In this document: positions 9,026-21,098 of the stretch, in pieces | Layout: every line of letters begins with the position of its first letter | Position numbering within the stretch: the stretch's first letter is position 1 | Origin: Falsiroseomonas oleicola | GTDB taxonomy: Bacteria > Pseudomonadota > Alphaproteobacteria > Acetobacterales > Acetobacteraceae | NCBI RefSeq assembly: GCF_019029495.1 | Contig: NZ_JAERQM010000006.1 | Span: forward strand, 77,115-141,114 | DNA length: 64,000 nt | Reading direction: 5' to 3' | Translations under genes and position numbers: made by a program | The notes under the pieces: generated by a model | What the model saw: only the letters and a program-made list of their open reading frames with translations | The model's database searches: none | Told to the model about the DNA's origin: nothing

Positions 9026-9500
9026 TCGCGGCGTCCGCCAGCGCATCCGGCGTCGCCGCCACATCCAGCAGGATGGCACTTTCCTCCGGCGCCGGCGGTT
9101 CCAACGTGGCGAACTGGCTTGCCACCAGGCTGGCCGGCATGAAGTGGTTTTGGCGCGCCGCCTGGCGGGCCGCGACCAGGGCCTGGTCGCCCTGCAGGAA
9201 GACCAGCCGCAGGTCGGGTGCCGTTGCGCGCAGCCGGTCGCGATAGGCGCGCTTCAGGGCGGAGCAGGTCACCACGCAGCCGCGGCCACGATGCGCTGAC
9301 AGATGCGCGCCGATGGCATCCAGCCAGGGGGCGCGGTCGCCGTCATCCAGCGGCTCGCCCCGGCTCATCTTCGCGACATTCGCGGGCGGATGAAAACTGT
9401 CCGCATCGTCGAAGCGCAGGCCCAGCCCCTGCGCGATCAGCGGCCCGACGGTGGACTTGCCCGCCCCCGAGACGCCCATCACCAGCACCAGATGGCTCAT
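8991..9500 (-). CDS. gntK: Gluconokinase
   Basis: 169 residues of P-loop gluconate kinase (GntK/IdnK type), phosphorylating gluconate to 6-phosphogluconate. Walker A GVSGAGKST is at residues 9-17, followed by the family segments FDDADSFHPPANVAKMSRGEPLDD and CSALKRAYRDRLR. The ATG at 9500 overlaps the end of the 6-phosphogluconate dehydrogenase gene by 4 bases, so kinase and dehydrogenase are co-translated and act in sequence. Its 3' end overlaps the M20 peptidase gene on the other strand by 35 bases. Confidence 0.93.
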   Translation of the reverse strand: MSHLVLVMGVSGAGKSTVGPLIAQGLGLRFDDADSFHPPANVAKMSRGEPLDDGDRAPWLDAIGAHLSAHRGRGCVVTCSALKRAYRDRLRATAPDLRLVFLQGDQALVAARQAARQNHFMPASLVASQFATLEPPAPEESAILLDVAATPDALADAAISALGAGTRLG

Positions 9501-10474
9501 TTCGGCTCCAGATGCCCGCCGAAGGCGTTGCGCATGGCCGAGAGCGACCGATCCGCAAACGGCGCCTCCTGCCGCGACCGGAAGCGGGAATAGAGCGCGG
9601 CGGAGAGCACCGGGGCCGGCACCGCGCTTTCGATCGCCGCCTGCACCGCCCAGCGCCCCTCCCCACTGTCGCCGACCCGGCCGGAATAGCTCGAAAGCTC
9701 CCCATCCGCCGCCAAGGCCTGGGCCGTCAGGTCCAGCAGCCAGGAGGCGACGACGGAACCACGGCGCCAGGCCTCGGTGATGTCGGGCACATCCAGGTCG
9801 AGCCGCAGCTCCGGCGCCACCGCCTCGCTGCCCTGCTGGCGGAGCAGTTCCAGCCCCTCCGCCATCGCCTGCATCATCCCGTATTCCACGGCGTTGTGGA
9901 CCATTTTCGTGAAGTGCCCGGCGCCATTGGCGCCGCAATGGACGTAGCCCTGGGGCGGGCGCGGATCGGCCTCCGCGTTGCGGCCGGGCGTGGGGGATGC
10001 CGCGGCCTCCCCGGGCGCCAGCGCCTTGAAGATGGGATCGAGCCGTTCGACCGGCACGGCCGGCCCGCCGATCATCAGGCAGTAGCCGCGCGCCAGGCCC
10101 CAGACGCCGCCGGAGGTGCCGATATCCAGCATGTCGATGCCACGCTCGCGTAGCAGTCCGGCGCGGCGGATGGCGTCCTTCCACATGCCGTTGCCGCCAT
10201 CGATGGCGACGTCACCCGGCTCCAGCAGCCCGGCCAGTTGCGCCAGTGCCTCCTCCGTCGCCGCGCCGGCCGGCAGCATCACCCAGACGGCGCGGGGCGC
10301 CGGCAGGCGGCGGACGAGGTCGGCGAGGTCGCTGGCACCCTCCGCGCCCTCGGCGGCCAGGGTGGCGACCACGGCCGGGTCGCGGTCCCAGACGGTGCAG
10401 GAGATGCCGGCGCGCATCAGCCGCCGCACCAGATTGCCGCCCATGCGGCCCAGCCCGACCATGCCGAGTTGCAT
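9497..10474 (-). CDS. gnd: 6-phosphogluconate dehydrogenase, decarboxylating (short type)
   Basis: 325 residues, the short NAD-preferring form rather than the ~470-residue enterobacterial one. The N-terminal Rossmann motif is MQLGMVGLGRMGGNLVRRL. Conserved family signatures include AIDGGNGMWKDAIRRA, the catalytic GTSGGVWG, and KMVHNAVEYGMMQAMAEG containing the Lys/His/Asn catalytic set. It converts 6-phosphogluconate to ribulose 5-phosphate plus CO2 in the oxidative pentose-phosphate route, using the product of the coupled gluconokinase gene. Confidence 0.93.
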   Translation of the reverse strand: MQLGMVGLGRMGGNLVRRLMRAGISCTVWDRDPAVVATLAAEGAEGASDLADLVRRLPAPRAVWVMLPAGAATEEALAQLAGLLEPGDVAIDGGNGMWKDAIRRAGLLRERGIDMLDIGTSGGVWGLARGYCLMIGGPAVPVERLDPIFKALAPGEAAASPTPGRNAEADPRPPQGYVHCGANGAGHFTKMVHNAVEYGMMQAMAEGLELLRQQGSEAVAPELRLDLDVPDITEAWRRGSVVASWLLDLTAQALAADGELSSYSGRVGDSGEGRWAVQAAIESAVPAPVLSAALYSRFRSRQEAPFADRSLSAMRNAFGGHLEPK

Positions 10475-10522
10475 CCTGAAGACCCTCCCGAGATTGGTTG
10501 CCAGGATGCGGGCCGCTTCGCC

Positions 10523-11413
10523 TTAGGACAAGCCGGCCGCAGCCTCCGCCGATTTCGGCTTCACCGGAATCTTGAGGTAGCGCACGCCATTGGCCTCGGC
10601 CGCCGGGAAGCGGCCGGCGCGGATATTCACCTGGATGGAGGGCAGCAGCAGGGTCGGCGCGGCGAGCTTGGCGTCGCGGGCTGTGCGGAAGGCGACGAAA
10701 TCCTCCTCCGTCTGGCCGTCCTTCACATGCGGGTTGTGGGCGCGCTGCTCGGCCACGGTGGATTGCCAGGCGAAGCTGTCCCGGCCCGGCGCCTTGTAGT
10801 CATGGCACATCCACAGGCGCGTCTCGGGCGGCAGGGCCAGCAGGCGGTGGATGGAGCGGTAGAGGGTGCGGGCATCGCCGCCCGGGAAATCGGCGCGCGC
10901 CGTTCCGTAGTCGTGCATGAACAGCGTGTCGCCAACAAAGACGTCGTCCGCAATCTTGTAGGCCGCGCAGGCCGGCGTGTGGCCGGGCACATGCAGCACC
11001 TCCACCTCCAACGCGCCGATGCGGAAGTGCTCGCCATCGTCGAACAGATGATCGAAGTCGCCGCCCTCGGGCGCCATGTCGTCCAGCCCGAAGACCGGCC
11101 GGAAGATCGTCTGCACCCGCTTCACCCCGGCGCCGATGCCGATCCGCGCGCCGCTATGCTGCTTGATCCAGGGTGCGGCGGTCAGGTGGTCGGCATGGAC
11201 ATGGGTTTCCAGCACCCAGTCCAACGTCACGCCTTCCGCCTTCGCCGCATCCAGCAGGGCCTGGGCGGAGCGTGTATCCGCCTCCCCGCTCCGGTTGTCC
11301 CAGTCCAGCACGGGGTCCACCACGGCGCCACGATGGGTGGCGGGGTCCCAGACCAGGTAGGAGACGGTGTTGGTCGGCTCGTCGAAGAAGGCGCGGATTT
11401 GGGCCTGGGCCAT
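10523..11413 (-). CDS. MBL-fold hydrolase, persulfide dioxygenase/Blh-like group
   Basis: 296 residues of metallo-beta-lactamase fold. Metal motif THVHADHLTAA lies near residue 60, a later metal His sits in VLHVPGHTPACAAYK, and Asp in VFVGDTLFMHDYGTARADFPGGDA. This last segment and the final WMCHDYKAPGR are typical of the ETHE1/persulfide dioxygenase and Blh (beta-lactamase hydrolase-like) group, which use iron or zinc on glutathione persulfide-type thiols. ATG 11413 is chosen because GAGGAGGACATC stands directly before it; an upstream in-frame ATG at 11440 has no such site. Exact substrate not provable here. Confidence 0.85.
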   Translation of the reverse strand: MAQAQIRAFFDEPTNTVSYLVWDPATHRGAVVDPVLDWDNRSGEADTRSAQALLDAAKAEGVTLDWVLETHVHADHLTAAPWIKQHSGARIGIGAGVKRVQTIFRPVFGLDDMAPEGGDFDHLFDDGEHFRIGALEVEVLHVPGHTPACAAYKIADDVFVGDTLFMHDYGTARADFPGGDARTLYRSIHRLLALPPETRLWMCHDYKAPGRDSFAWQSTVAEQRAHNPHVKDGQTEEDFVAFRTARDAKLAAPTLLLPSIQVNIRAGRFPAAEANGVRYLKIPVKPKSAEAAAGLS

Positions 11414-11481
11414 GATGTCCTCCTCGCGGTAGGGCATCATAGAGCAGGAATACGCCAGGAATCACCCCTTCCGCAGCCGGT

Positions 11482-13752
11482 TCATCCTTCCCGCCGGGCC
11501 AAGGCCATCAACAGGCGTTCCGGCGTGGCCGGCAGGTCGAGCGTCTCCACGCCGATCGCGTCCTTCAGCGCATTGGCCACGCTGATCGCCAGCAGCACCG
11601 GCGGTTCCCCCACCGCCTTGGACCGGAAGATGGTCTCCGACCGTGCCGGCGCGCCTTCCAGCAGCCGAACGTTGAAGATCGGCGGCACGTCGCGGGAGCC
11701 GGGGATCTTGTAGGTGGAGGGTCCCACCGTGCGCAGCCTTCCCTGGGTGTCCCACCACAGCTCCTCGCAGGTCAGCCAGCCCATGCCCTGCACGAAGGCG
11801 CCCTCGATCTGGCCGCGGTCGATGGCCGGATTCAGGCTGCGGCCGCAATCCTGTACGATGTCGGTGCGCAGGCAGCGATGCTCCCCGGTCAGCGTATCGA
11901 CGATCACCTCGGATACGGCAGCGCCGTAGGAGAAGTAGAAGAAGGGGTTGCCGCGCATGGTCGCGCGGTCCCAATGGATGTCCGGCGTGCGATAGAATCC
12001 CGTCGAGGACAGCGAGACCCTTTCGAGGAAGCAGAGTTTCGCGAGTTCGCTGAACTCCAGGACGACATTGCCGCCGATCCGCTCCGCCCAGACCTTGTTG
12101 TCGGCGAAGATCACCTGCTCGACCGGGATGCCGAAGCGGGTCGCGGCGACCTCCGCCATGCGGCCCTTGATCGTCTCCGCCGCATTATGCGCGGCCCAGC
12201 CATTCAGGTCGCTGCCGGTACTGGCGGCGGTGGGCGCGGTGTTCGGCACCTCCGCGGTGCTGGTCGCCGTGATGGCGATGCGGTCGAGGTCGGTGCCGAA
12301 GACGTCGCAGACCACCTGCGCCACCTTCACGAACAGCCCCTGCCCCATCTCCGTGCCGCCGTGGTTCAGCCGGATCGAGCCATCCGCATAGACATGCACC
12401 AGCGCCCCCGCCTGGTTCAGGTGCATGACGCCGAAGGAGATGCCGAAGGCCAACACCATGGAACCGAGCCCGCGTCGCAGCGTGGGATGCGTGGCATTGA
12501 AGGCCGCGATCTCGCCCCGCCGCCGGTCCCAGTCGCTGTCCTGCCGGGCCTCGGCCCAGACGCGGGCGATAAGGTCGCCCTCAACTTTCTGGCCGTAGGG
12601 CGTCTCCTCCCCCTTGCCTGGCGCGCCGAGGAAATTCCGCGCACGCACCTCCTCCGGCGGCAGCCCGCAGGCGGCGGCAACGCGATGCACCACATCCTCC
12701 ATCAGCAGCGCGCCCTGCGGGCCGCCGAAGCCGCGAAAGGCGGTGTGGGAGACGGTGTTGGTCTTCACCGCGCAGCCGGTGATCGTCACATCCGCCACGT
12801 CGCAGCAGTTCAGCGCATGGGTGACGGCGCGGAACACGACGCCCGGCGACATGTCGACGGACCAGCCGCCATCCGCCGCCAGCAGCGCCTCCAGACCCAG
12901 CACCCGCCCCTGCGCGTCGAAGCCGGCGGTCCAGCGGTACAGGAAGGGATGGCGCTTGCCGGTGGCGAGCATATCCGCCCGCCGCGTCAGCCGCAGTTTG
13001 ACGGGCCTGCCGGTGGCGCTTGCCGCCAGGGCCGCGACGGCGGCCACCCAGCTCGCATTGCTCTCCTTGCCACCGAAGCCGCCGCCCATGCGCCGGCAGG
13101 TGACGGTGACGCGGTGGCAGGCGCCGCCCAGCACCTTCGCCACCACATGCTGCACCTCGGACGGATGCTGGGTGGAGGAGAGTACCAGCATCTCCCCATC
13201 CTCGCCCGGCGTGGCGAGGGCGACCTGGCCTTCGAGGTAGAAATGCTCCTGCCCGCCGGCGCGGAACTCCGCCTCCATCCGGCGTGGCGCGGCGGCGATG
13301 GCGCGGGCCGCGTCGCCGCGCGTCATCACCTGTGGTGCCACGACATTCTGGCCGAGTTCCAAGGCCCGCTCGATGCTCAGCACCGGCTCCCGCGGCGTGA
13401 TCTCGGCGCGGATCGCGGCGGCGGCGCGCAAGGCGTCGTCGCGGGTGGTGGCGACCACCACGGCCAAGGGCTGGCCGGCGAATTCCACGAGGCCGTCGGC
13501 GAACAGCGGTTCGTTGACGGCGATGTCGTTCTGGCCCGGCACGTCGCGCGCGCCGAGCACGGCGACCACGCCCGGCATCGCCCGCGCCGCCGCATCCTCC
13601 AGCGCCAGCAGCCGGCCATGCGCGATCGGGGAGAGCACCAACGCGGCATGCAGCGTGCCGGCGGCCTCCGCCGTGTCATCGAGGAAGCGGGCCTCGCCGG
13701 TCGTGTGTTTCAGCGCGCTGTCATGGCGCAGGGCGGCGCCGGCGCCCTTCAT
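11482..13752 (-). CDS. xdhB: Xanthine dehydrogenase, molybdopterin-binding subunit
   Basis: 756 residues, the large Mo-cofactor subunit. It has the Ald_Xan_dh_C a/b hammerhead domain at the N-terminus, then the Mo-binding domain with GGGFGGKESNAS, AFRGFGGPQGALLMED, GGTEMGQGL, and near the C-terminus KAVGEPPVLLAIS, which contains the catalytic Glu. These are XDH signatures, not aldehyde-oxidase ones. It oxidises hypoxanthine and xanthine to urate with the XdhA subunit. The ATG overlaps the xdhA stop by 4 bases. No XdhC cofactor-insertion gene follows in the window; the next gene is the MBL hydrolase 68 bases on. Confidence 0.93.
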   Translation of the reverse strand: MKGAGAALRHDSALKHTTGEARFLDDTAEAAGTLHAALVLSPIAHGRLLALEDAAARAMPGVVAVLGARDVPGQNDIAVNEPLFADGLVEFAGQPLAVVVATTRDDALRAAAAIRAEITPREPVLSIERALELGQNVVAPQVMTRGDAARAIAAAPRRMEAEFRAGGQEHFYLEGQVALATPGEDGEMLVLSSTQHPSEVQHVVAKVLGGACHRVTVTCRRMGGGFGGKESNASWVAAVAALAASATGRPVKLRLTRRADMLATGKRHPFLYRWTAGFDAQGRVLGLEALLAADGGWSVDMSPGVVFRAVTHALNCCDVADVTITGCAVKTNTVSHTAFRGFGGPQGALLMEDVVHRVAAACGLPPEEVRARNFLGAPGKGEETPYGQKVEGDLIARVWAEARQDSDWDRRRGEIAAFNATHPTLRRGLGSMVLAFGISFGVMHLNQAGALVHVYADGSIRLNHGGTEMGQGLFVKVAQVVCDVFGTDLDRIAITATSTAEVPNTAPTAASTGSDLNGWAAHNAAETIKGRMAEVAATRFGIPVEQVIFADNKVWAERIGGNVVLEFSELAKLCFLERVSLSSTGFYRTPDIHWDRATMRGNPFFYFSYGAAVSEVIVDTLTGEHRCLRTDIVQDCGRSLNPAIDRGQIEGAFVQGMGWLTCEELWWDTQGRLRTVGPSTYKIPGSRDVPPIFNVRLLEGAPARSETIFRSKAVGEPPVLLAISVANALKDAIGVETLDLPATPERLLMALARREG

Positions 13753-15158
13753 GGCGACACCGCATAGCTGGCGACATCCGCGGGCAGGTCGGGGTTCGAC
13801 CCGCGCAGCGCCAGCCGCCGCAACAACCCCTGCGCCACCATCAGCCGATAGGCGGCGCTGCCCCGCCAGTCCGATAGCGGAAAAATCTCATCCGCCAGCA
13901 CCTCCGCCGCCTCCCCCAGGCTGGCCGCGTTCAGCACATGGCCGCGCAGCGCGGCCTCGGCGCGCGGGGCTCGGGCGGCGATGGGGCCGACGCCGCCGAA
14001 GGCGAGCCGCACCTCCGCCACGCGCCCATCCTCCATCCGCAGCCAGAAGGCGGCGCCGACCGTGGCGATGTCCTGGTCGTGGCGCTTGCTGACCTTCTCG
14101 CAGACGAAGAGGTCGCCGGGCGCCGGACGCGGCAGGGTGACGGAGAGGATGACCTCATCCGGCGCGAGGTCGTTCACCCGGTAGCCCTTGAGAAAATCCG
14201 CCACCGCCATTCGCCGCATGCCCCGCACCGAGGCCAGGGTCACCTGCGCGCCAAGCGCCAGCAGCGGCGGCAAGGCATCGCCGATGGGCGACGCCGTGCC
14301 GAGATTGCCCCCAAGCGTGCCCAGTCCGCGAATCTGCCGGGAGCCTAGCCGGGCCAGCAGGGCAGCGAAGGGTGCGAAGCCAGCCTCCCGCCGGCAGGCC
14401 TCCAGCAGCGCGGCATAGGGCAGTGCGGCGCCGACCTCCAGCGCTTCGGGCGTCGCCTGCAAGGCGTGCAATTCGGGCACGCCGAGCAGGCAGATGACCT
14501 CCGCCGGGCGCTCGCGATGGTCGGAGACGCGCAGGCCGAGATCGGTGCCGCCGGCCAGCAGCCAGGCCCCGGGATGCGCCGCCCTTAGTGCTAGCAGGGC
14601 ATCGAGCGTCACTGGCCGATGGAAGACCTGGCCTGGCGCCTCGAAGACAGTGGCGGCCTCCTGCGGCAGCGCGGGCGGCGCGGCGCCATCATCAGCGAGG
14701 CCGGCAAAGACATCGAGAATGGGGCGGTAGCCGGTGCAGCGGCACAGATTGCCGGCCAGCGCCTCATGCACCTCCCCACCCTCGCGGGCATGGGCCCAGG
14801 CGGTCATGACGATGCCGGGGGTGCAGAAGCCGCATTGGGTGCCGTCGCTCTCGGCCATGGCGCGCTGGATCGGATGCGGCGCGCCATCGGCACCGCGCAG
14901 CCCCTCCACCGTGCGGATGGCGCGCCCATGCACCTGGCCGAGCAAGGTGAGGCAGGCGTTGATCGGCCTGCGGTCACCTTGCGCACCCTCCAGCACCACG
15001 GTGCAGGCGCCGCAATCACCCTCCGCGCAGCCCTCCTTGGTGCCGGACAGCGCCGCCGGGCCGCGCAGCCAGTCGAGCAGGGAGGTGGTGGGGGATGTGC
15101 CGGGCGGCAGGTGGACCTGCCGCCCGTTGAGGAGAAAGGCGATGGAGGTGGCGCTCAT
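13749..15158 (-). CDS. xdhA: Xanthine dehydrogenase, small FeS/FAD subunit
   Basis: 469 residues. The N-terminal plant-type [2Fe-2S] ferredoxin domain carries GCAEGDCGAC near 43-52. The second [2Fe-2S] helical domain carries TQCGFCTPGIVMTAW and LCRCTGYRPI. The FAD domain follows at about 180-350 (LLAGGTDLGLRV and LGSRQIRGLGTLGGNLGTASP), then the CO-dehydrogenase flavoprotein C-terminal domain. It passes electrons from the Mo subunit to NAD. First gene of the xdhAB pair; no strong ribosome site was seen before the ATG at 15158. Confidence 0.93.
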   Translation of the reverse strand: MSATSIAFLLNGRQVHLPPGTSPTTSLLDWLRGPAALSGTKEGCAEGDCGACTVVLEGAQGDRRPINACLTLLGQVHGRAIRTVEGLRGADGAPHPIQRAMAESDGTQCGFCTPGIVMTAWAHAREGGEVHEALAGNLCRCTGYRPILDVFAGLADDGAAPPALPQEAATVFEAPGQVFHRPVTLDALLALRAAHPGAWLLAGGTDLGLRVSDHRERPAEVICLLGVPELHALQATPEALEVGAALPYAALLEACRREAGFAPFAALLARLGSRQIRGLGTLGGNLGTASPIGDALPPLLALGAQVTLASVRGMRRMAVADFLKGYRVNDLAPDEVILSVTLPRPAPGDLFVCEKVSKRHDQDIATVGAAFWLRMEDGRVAEVRLAFGGVGPIAARAPRAEAALRGHVLNAASLGEAAEVLADEIFPLSDWRGSAAYRLMVAQGLLRRLALRGSNPDLPADVASYAVSP

Positions 15159-15194
15159 GGCCCGAGCATAAGCAAAAGCCGGGCCTGCCCGCCA

Positions 15195-18509
<3,315 letters not shown>

Positions 18510-18672
18510 GACATTCCCCTGATTGAGCAGGCGGAACGCGATGGAACCCGTCCCGTTCCGCCACTCGTGCCAATCCGCGGTCATGCGGATGGCTGGCGCC
18601 CCCCTGTTTCACCGCTGCGGCGGCCCGGGGCAAGCGTTCCCTCGGCCGAGGCAGGTCGCCACGCGGGGGCAA

Positions 18673-18699
18673 GACGACAAATCCGTGTGGTTTGTCGTC
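18673..18699. repeat. Inverted repeat between treS-mak and the response regulator gene
   Basis: GACGACAAA at 18673-18681 is mirrored by TTTGTCGTC at 18691-18699, a 9-base perfect stem with a further CC/GG pair inside a short loop. It lies 32 bases beyond the stop of the regulator gene and 164 bases before the treS-mak start, both on the minus strand. It could end the regulator transcript or be an operator for treS-mak; the T-run after the stem is weak, so neither is settled. Confidence 0.45.
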
Positions 18700-18730
18700 C
18701 CGTGTCTAGCGGAAAAAGACGCGGCCCAGA

Positions 18731-19501
18731 TCAGCCGTTGGGAAAGCCGATGAAGACATAGCCGACCTGGCGGATGGTGATGATGCAGCGCTCGCCCAGT
18801 TCCGGCGCCAGCTTCTGGCGCAGATGCAGCACCGCATTGTCCACCGCCCGGTCGCCCGGACGCCAGGCGCGTCGGAAGACCTGGAGGGTCAGGGCTTCCC
18901 GCGTCTGCACCTCGCCGGGCTGGGCCGCCAGGGCGGCCATCAGGTCGAATTCCGCGCCGGTCAGTTCCAGCAGGCTGCCATCCGGCCGCACCAGGCGGCG
19001 CTCCACCGGCTGAAGCCGCCACCGGTCGCGGCGCGGCACGGCGGCGGCCATGTTGCCGGGGCGGCGGATGCGGGCGCGCAGCCGCGCCACCAGTTCGCGG
19101 CCGGAGACCGGCTTCACCAGGAAATCATCGGCCCCCAGCTCCAGCCCCAGCACCCGGTCCGTCTCCTCCCGGTTGCCGGTGACGATCAGGATCGGCGCAT
19201 CGGTGCGGGCGCGCAGTTCCGGCAGATGCGGCAGCGTGTCCACCGGCCCCAGCCGCTGGTCCAGGATGATCGCATCCAGCCGGTGGGATTCGACGATGGC
19301 CAGAGCCGCGGGAAAGGAATTGGCGACAACGGTGCGCAGGCCGTAGCGCGCCAGATAGGCGGCCATTTCATCCGTCAACTCGCGCTCATCATCCGCCAGC
19401 AGCACCAGCGGCAGCGCCGCCTGGCCCAATGCCGCCGTTTCCATCGCACGCGCCTCCGGGTCCGCGACGCCGGGGCGAGCGGTCATTATCCGCAACGTCA
19501 T
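18731..19501 (-). CDS. Two-component response regulator, OmpR/PhoB type
   Basis: 256 residues. The receiver domain at about 31-145 has the acidic pair in LVLLADDERELTDEM, phospho-acceptor Asp in DAIILDQRLGP, and Lys in DDFLVKPVSGREL. A C-terminal winged helix (Trans_reg_C) spans about 165-256, with LTGAEFDLMAALAAQPGEVQTRE and DNAVLHLRQKLAPELGERCIITIRQVGYVF. The ATG at 19501 has GGGAGA about 6 bases upstream; a longer frame to 19591 lacks support. It is divergent from a receiver protein with a kinase-like tail (19717), and no normal histidine kinase gene lies next to it. Confidence 0.9.
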   Translation of the reverse strand: MTLRIMTARPGVADPEARAMETAALGQAALPLVLLADDERELTDEMAAYLARYGLRTVVANSFPAALAIVESHRLDAIILDQRLGPVDTLPHLPELRARTDAPILIVTGNREETDRVLGLELGADDFLVKPVSGRELVARLRARIRRPGNMAAAVPRRDRWRLQPVERRLVRPDGSLLELTGAEFDLMAALAAQPGEVQTREALTLQVFRRAWRPGDRAVDNAVLHLRQKLAPELGERCIITIRQVGYVFIGFPNG

Positions 19502-19716
19502 GGTATGTCTCCCGGGACGGGCGCGATCTCTACAAATGGAGACGCACCGCGACGCGGAGGTTAACCGAGGACAAAGGGCGACGTCGAGCACCCGTCTCAG
19601 AAAAAGCGAGAATAGTTACGATCAATCACGACAACACGACGACGCGTTAACGTCTCATTCATCGCTCCGCCTTCCAGGGAGACGCCCTGCCAGGTCCTGC
19701 AAGACGGAGCCGCCCG
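19502..19716. promoter_or_regulatory. Divergent promoter region between two signalling genes
   Basis: 215 bases separate the OmpR-type regulator (minus) from the receiver/kinase-like gene (plus). The middle (about 19595-19655) is clearly more AT-rich than the surroundings (AAAAAGCGAGAATAGTTACG, then GCGTTAACGTCTC), as expected for back-to-back promoters. No gene or clean palindrome was found. Confidence 0.4.
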
Positions 19717-21012
19717 ATGAACATGCCGATCAGCCTTGGCAGCGCCCACAGCCCGGCGATGCTGCGCCTGCAAAGCCTCGCCCGACTTTCGGTGCTGCTG
19801 GTGGATGACGAGGTGGAGGTGCTGGAGGAACTGGCGGGCGCGCTCGGCCGCCGCGGTCTCGATGTGCTGTCGGCCGGCTCGGCGGAGGCCGCGCTGGCCG
19901 TGCTGCGGGGCAGGCCGGATGTGGCGACGCTGGTCAGCGACATCCGCATGCCGGGGATGGACGGGCTGGCCCTGGCCGAGGCGGCGCTGCGAGGCCGGGC
20001 GGAGGCGGAGGCGCTGGAGGTCGTGCTGGTCACCGGCTACGCCTCCTCCGCCCATGGCATGGCAGCGGCGCGGCTCGGCGCTTTCGGCGTGATCCAGAAG
20101 CCGATGCGCGGCGCCGACCTGGCGCGGATGGTGCAGGAGGCGCTGGCCCGCGCCGGCCAGCGGCGCGGCGCCGTGGCGCAGCCCGGCAGGCCGAGGCGCC
20201 GTGCCAGTGGCGAAGCACCGCCGTCCCCCGGCTGGACCGCACCGGGATGGACGGCGCGCGCGGCGGGTCCGCCCCTGCCGCAACGGCCGACCGCCGCCGC
20301 CGGACTGCCGCCCATCGCCGCGCGGGTCGATGCGCCGATCCCGGCCAGGCCGGCCACGGCGCCGCGCCTCGACCCGAGTCAGGACGCGGAGGCCCTGCTG
20401 CACAGGCTGGCGCGGCACCTGGACGCCGCCGGCAACGGCATTGAGGCCATTGCCCGCGACCTGCGCGGCCCGCTCGGCGACCTGCTGCGCGACGCGCCGC
20501 GGGCCAAGGAGGCGGCCGGCGCGCCGCGCGGCCTGCTGGCCTTGCTGGATGACCTGATGGACATCGCGGCGCTGGAGGCCGGCAGCCGGCGGCAGCACCC
20601 CGCGCCGATCTCCGCACATGGGCTGCTGGATGCCGTGGCGCTGCGGCTTTCCGCCATGGGGCTGCGCTGCGGCCGGCGCATCATCCTCCAGCCCGATGCC
20701 GACCCGGCCTTCCTGCTCGACAGCCCCCGGCTGGTGCGCGCCATGGCTCTTCTGGCGGGCCTCGCCATCGGACCGAAATCCACGATGGCCATGGCCGATC
20801 TGTCGATCGACGCCGGCGCCGGCCAGGCAAGGCTCGACCTGCTGATCCGCCCGGCGGAGACAGACCTGCCGGCCTGGCCAAAGACCCCCGCCGAAAGCCG
20901 CCTGCCGATCGCCATCGCCCGCCACCTGGTGACGCTCCAGGGCGGCCGGCTGGATGCCTGGCCGCTTCCGGAAGGCGGGCTGCGCGCCCGGATGCTGATC
21001 CGCGGCGGGTGA
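19717..21012 (+). CDS. Receiver domain fused to degenerate histidine-kinase-like module
   Basis: 431 residues, soluble. An intact receiver spans about 20-140, with LLVDDEVEVLEEL, phospho-Asp 75 in SDIRMPGMDG, and Lys in GVIQKPM. A Pro/Ala/Arg-rich linker runs to about 225. The tail resembles a DHp/ATPase pair but is eroded: where an H-box (normally SHELRTPL) is expected the sequence reads ARDLRGPL, with Arg 247 in place of His. The N-box region (DSPRLVRAMALLAGLAIGP) has no Asn, while the last segment (LPIAIARHLVTLQGGRLDAW) still looks like the end of a kinase ATP lid. Probably a pseudokinase regulator; the partner may be the divergent OmpR-type regulator. Confidence 0.75.
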   Translation: MNMPISLGSAHSPAMLRLQSLARLSVLLVDDEVEVLEELAGALGRRGLDVLSAGSAEAALAVLRGRPDVATLVSDIRMPGMDGLALAEAALRGRAEAEALEVVLVTGYASSAHGMAAARLGAFGVIQKPMRGADLARMVQEALARAGQRRGAVAQPGRPRRRASGEAPPSPGWTAPGWTARAAGPPLPQRPTAAAGLPPIAARVDAPIPARPATAPRLDPSQDAEALLHRLARHLDAAGNGIEAIARDLRGPLGDLLRDAPRAKEAAGAPRGLLALLDDLMDIAALEAGSRRQHPAPISAHGLLDAVALRLSAMGLRCGRRIILQPDADPAFLLDSPRLVRAMALLAGLAIGPKSTMAMADLSIDAGAGQARLDLLIRPAETDLPAWPKTPAESRLPIAIARHLVTLQGGRLDAWPLPEGGLRARMLIRGG

Positions 21013-21098
21013 TCCCCTGCGCCCGACACCGAGACCTGAACCGGCCGCCTCCGCCCTTTCGGGGCCGGACCGGCTCGCCATGACTGGAGACCGCCTGG

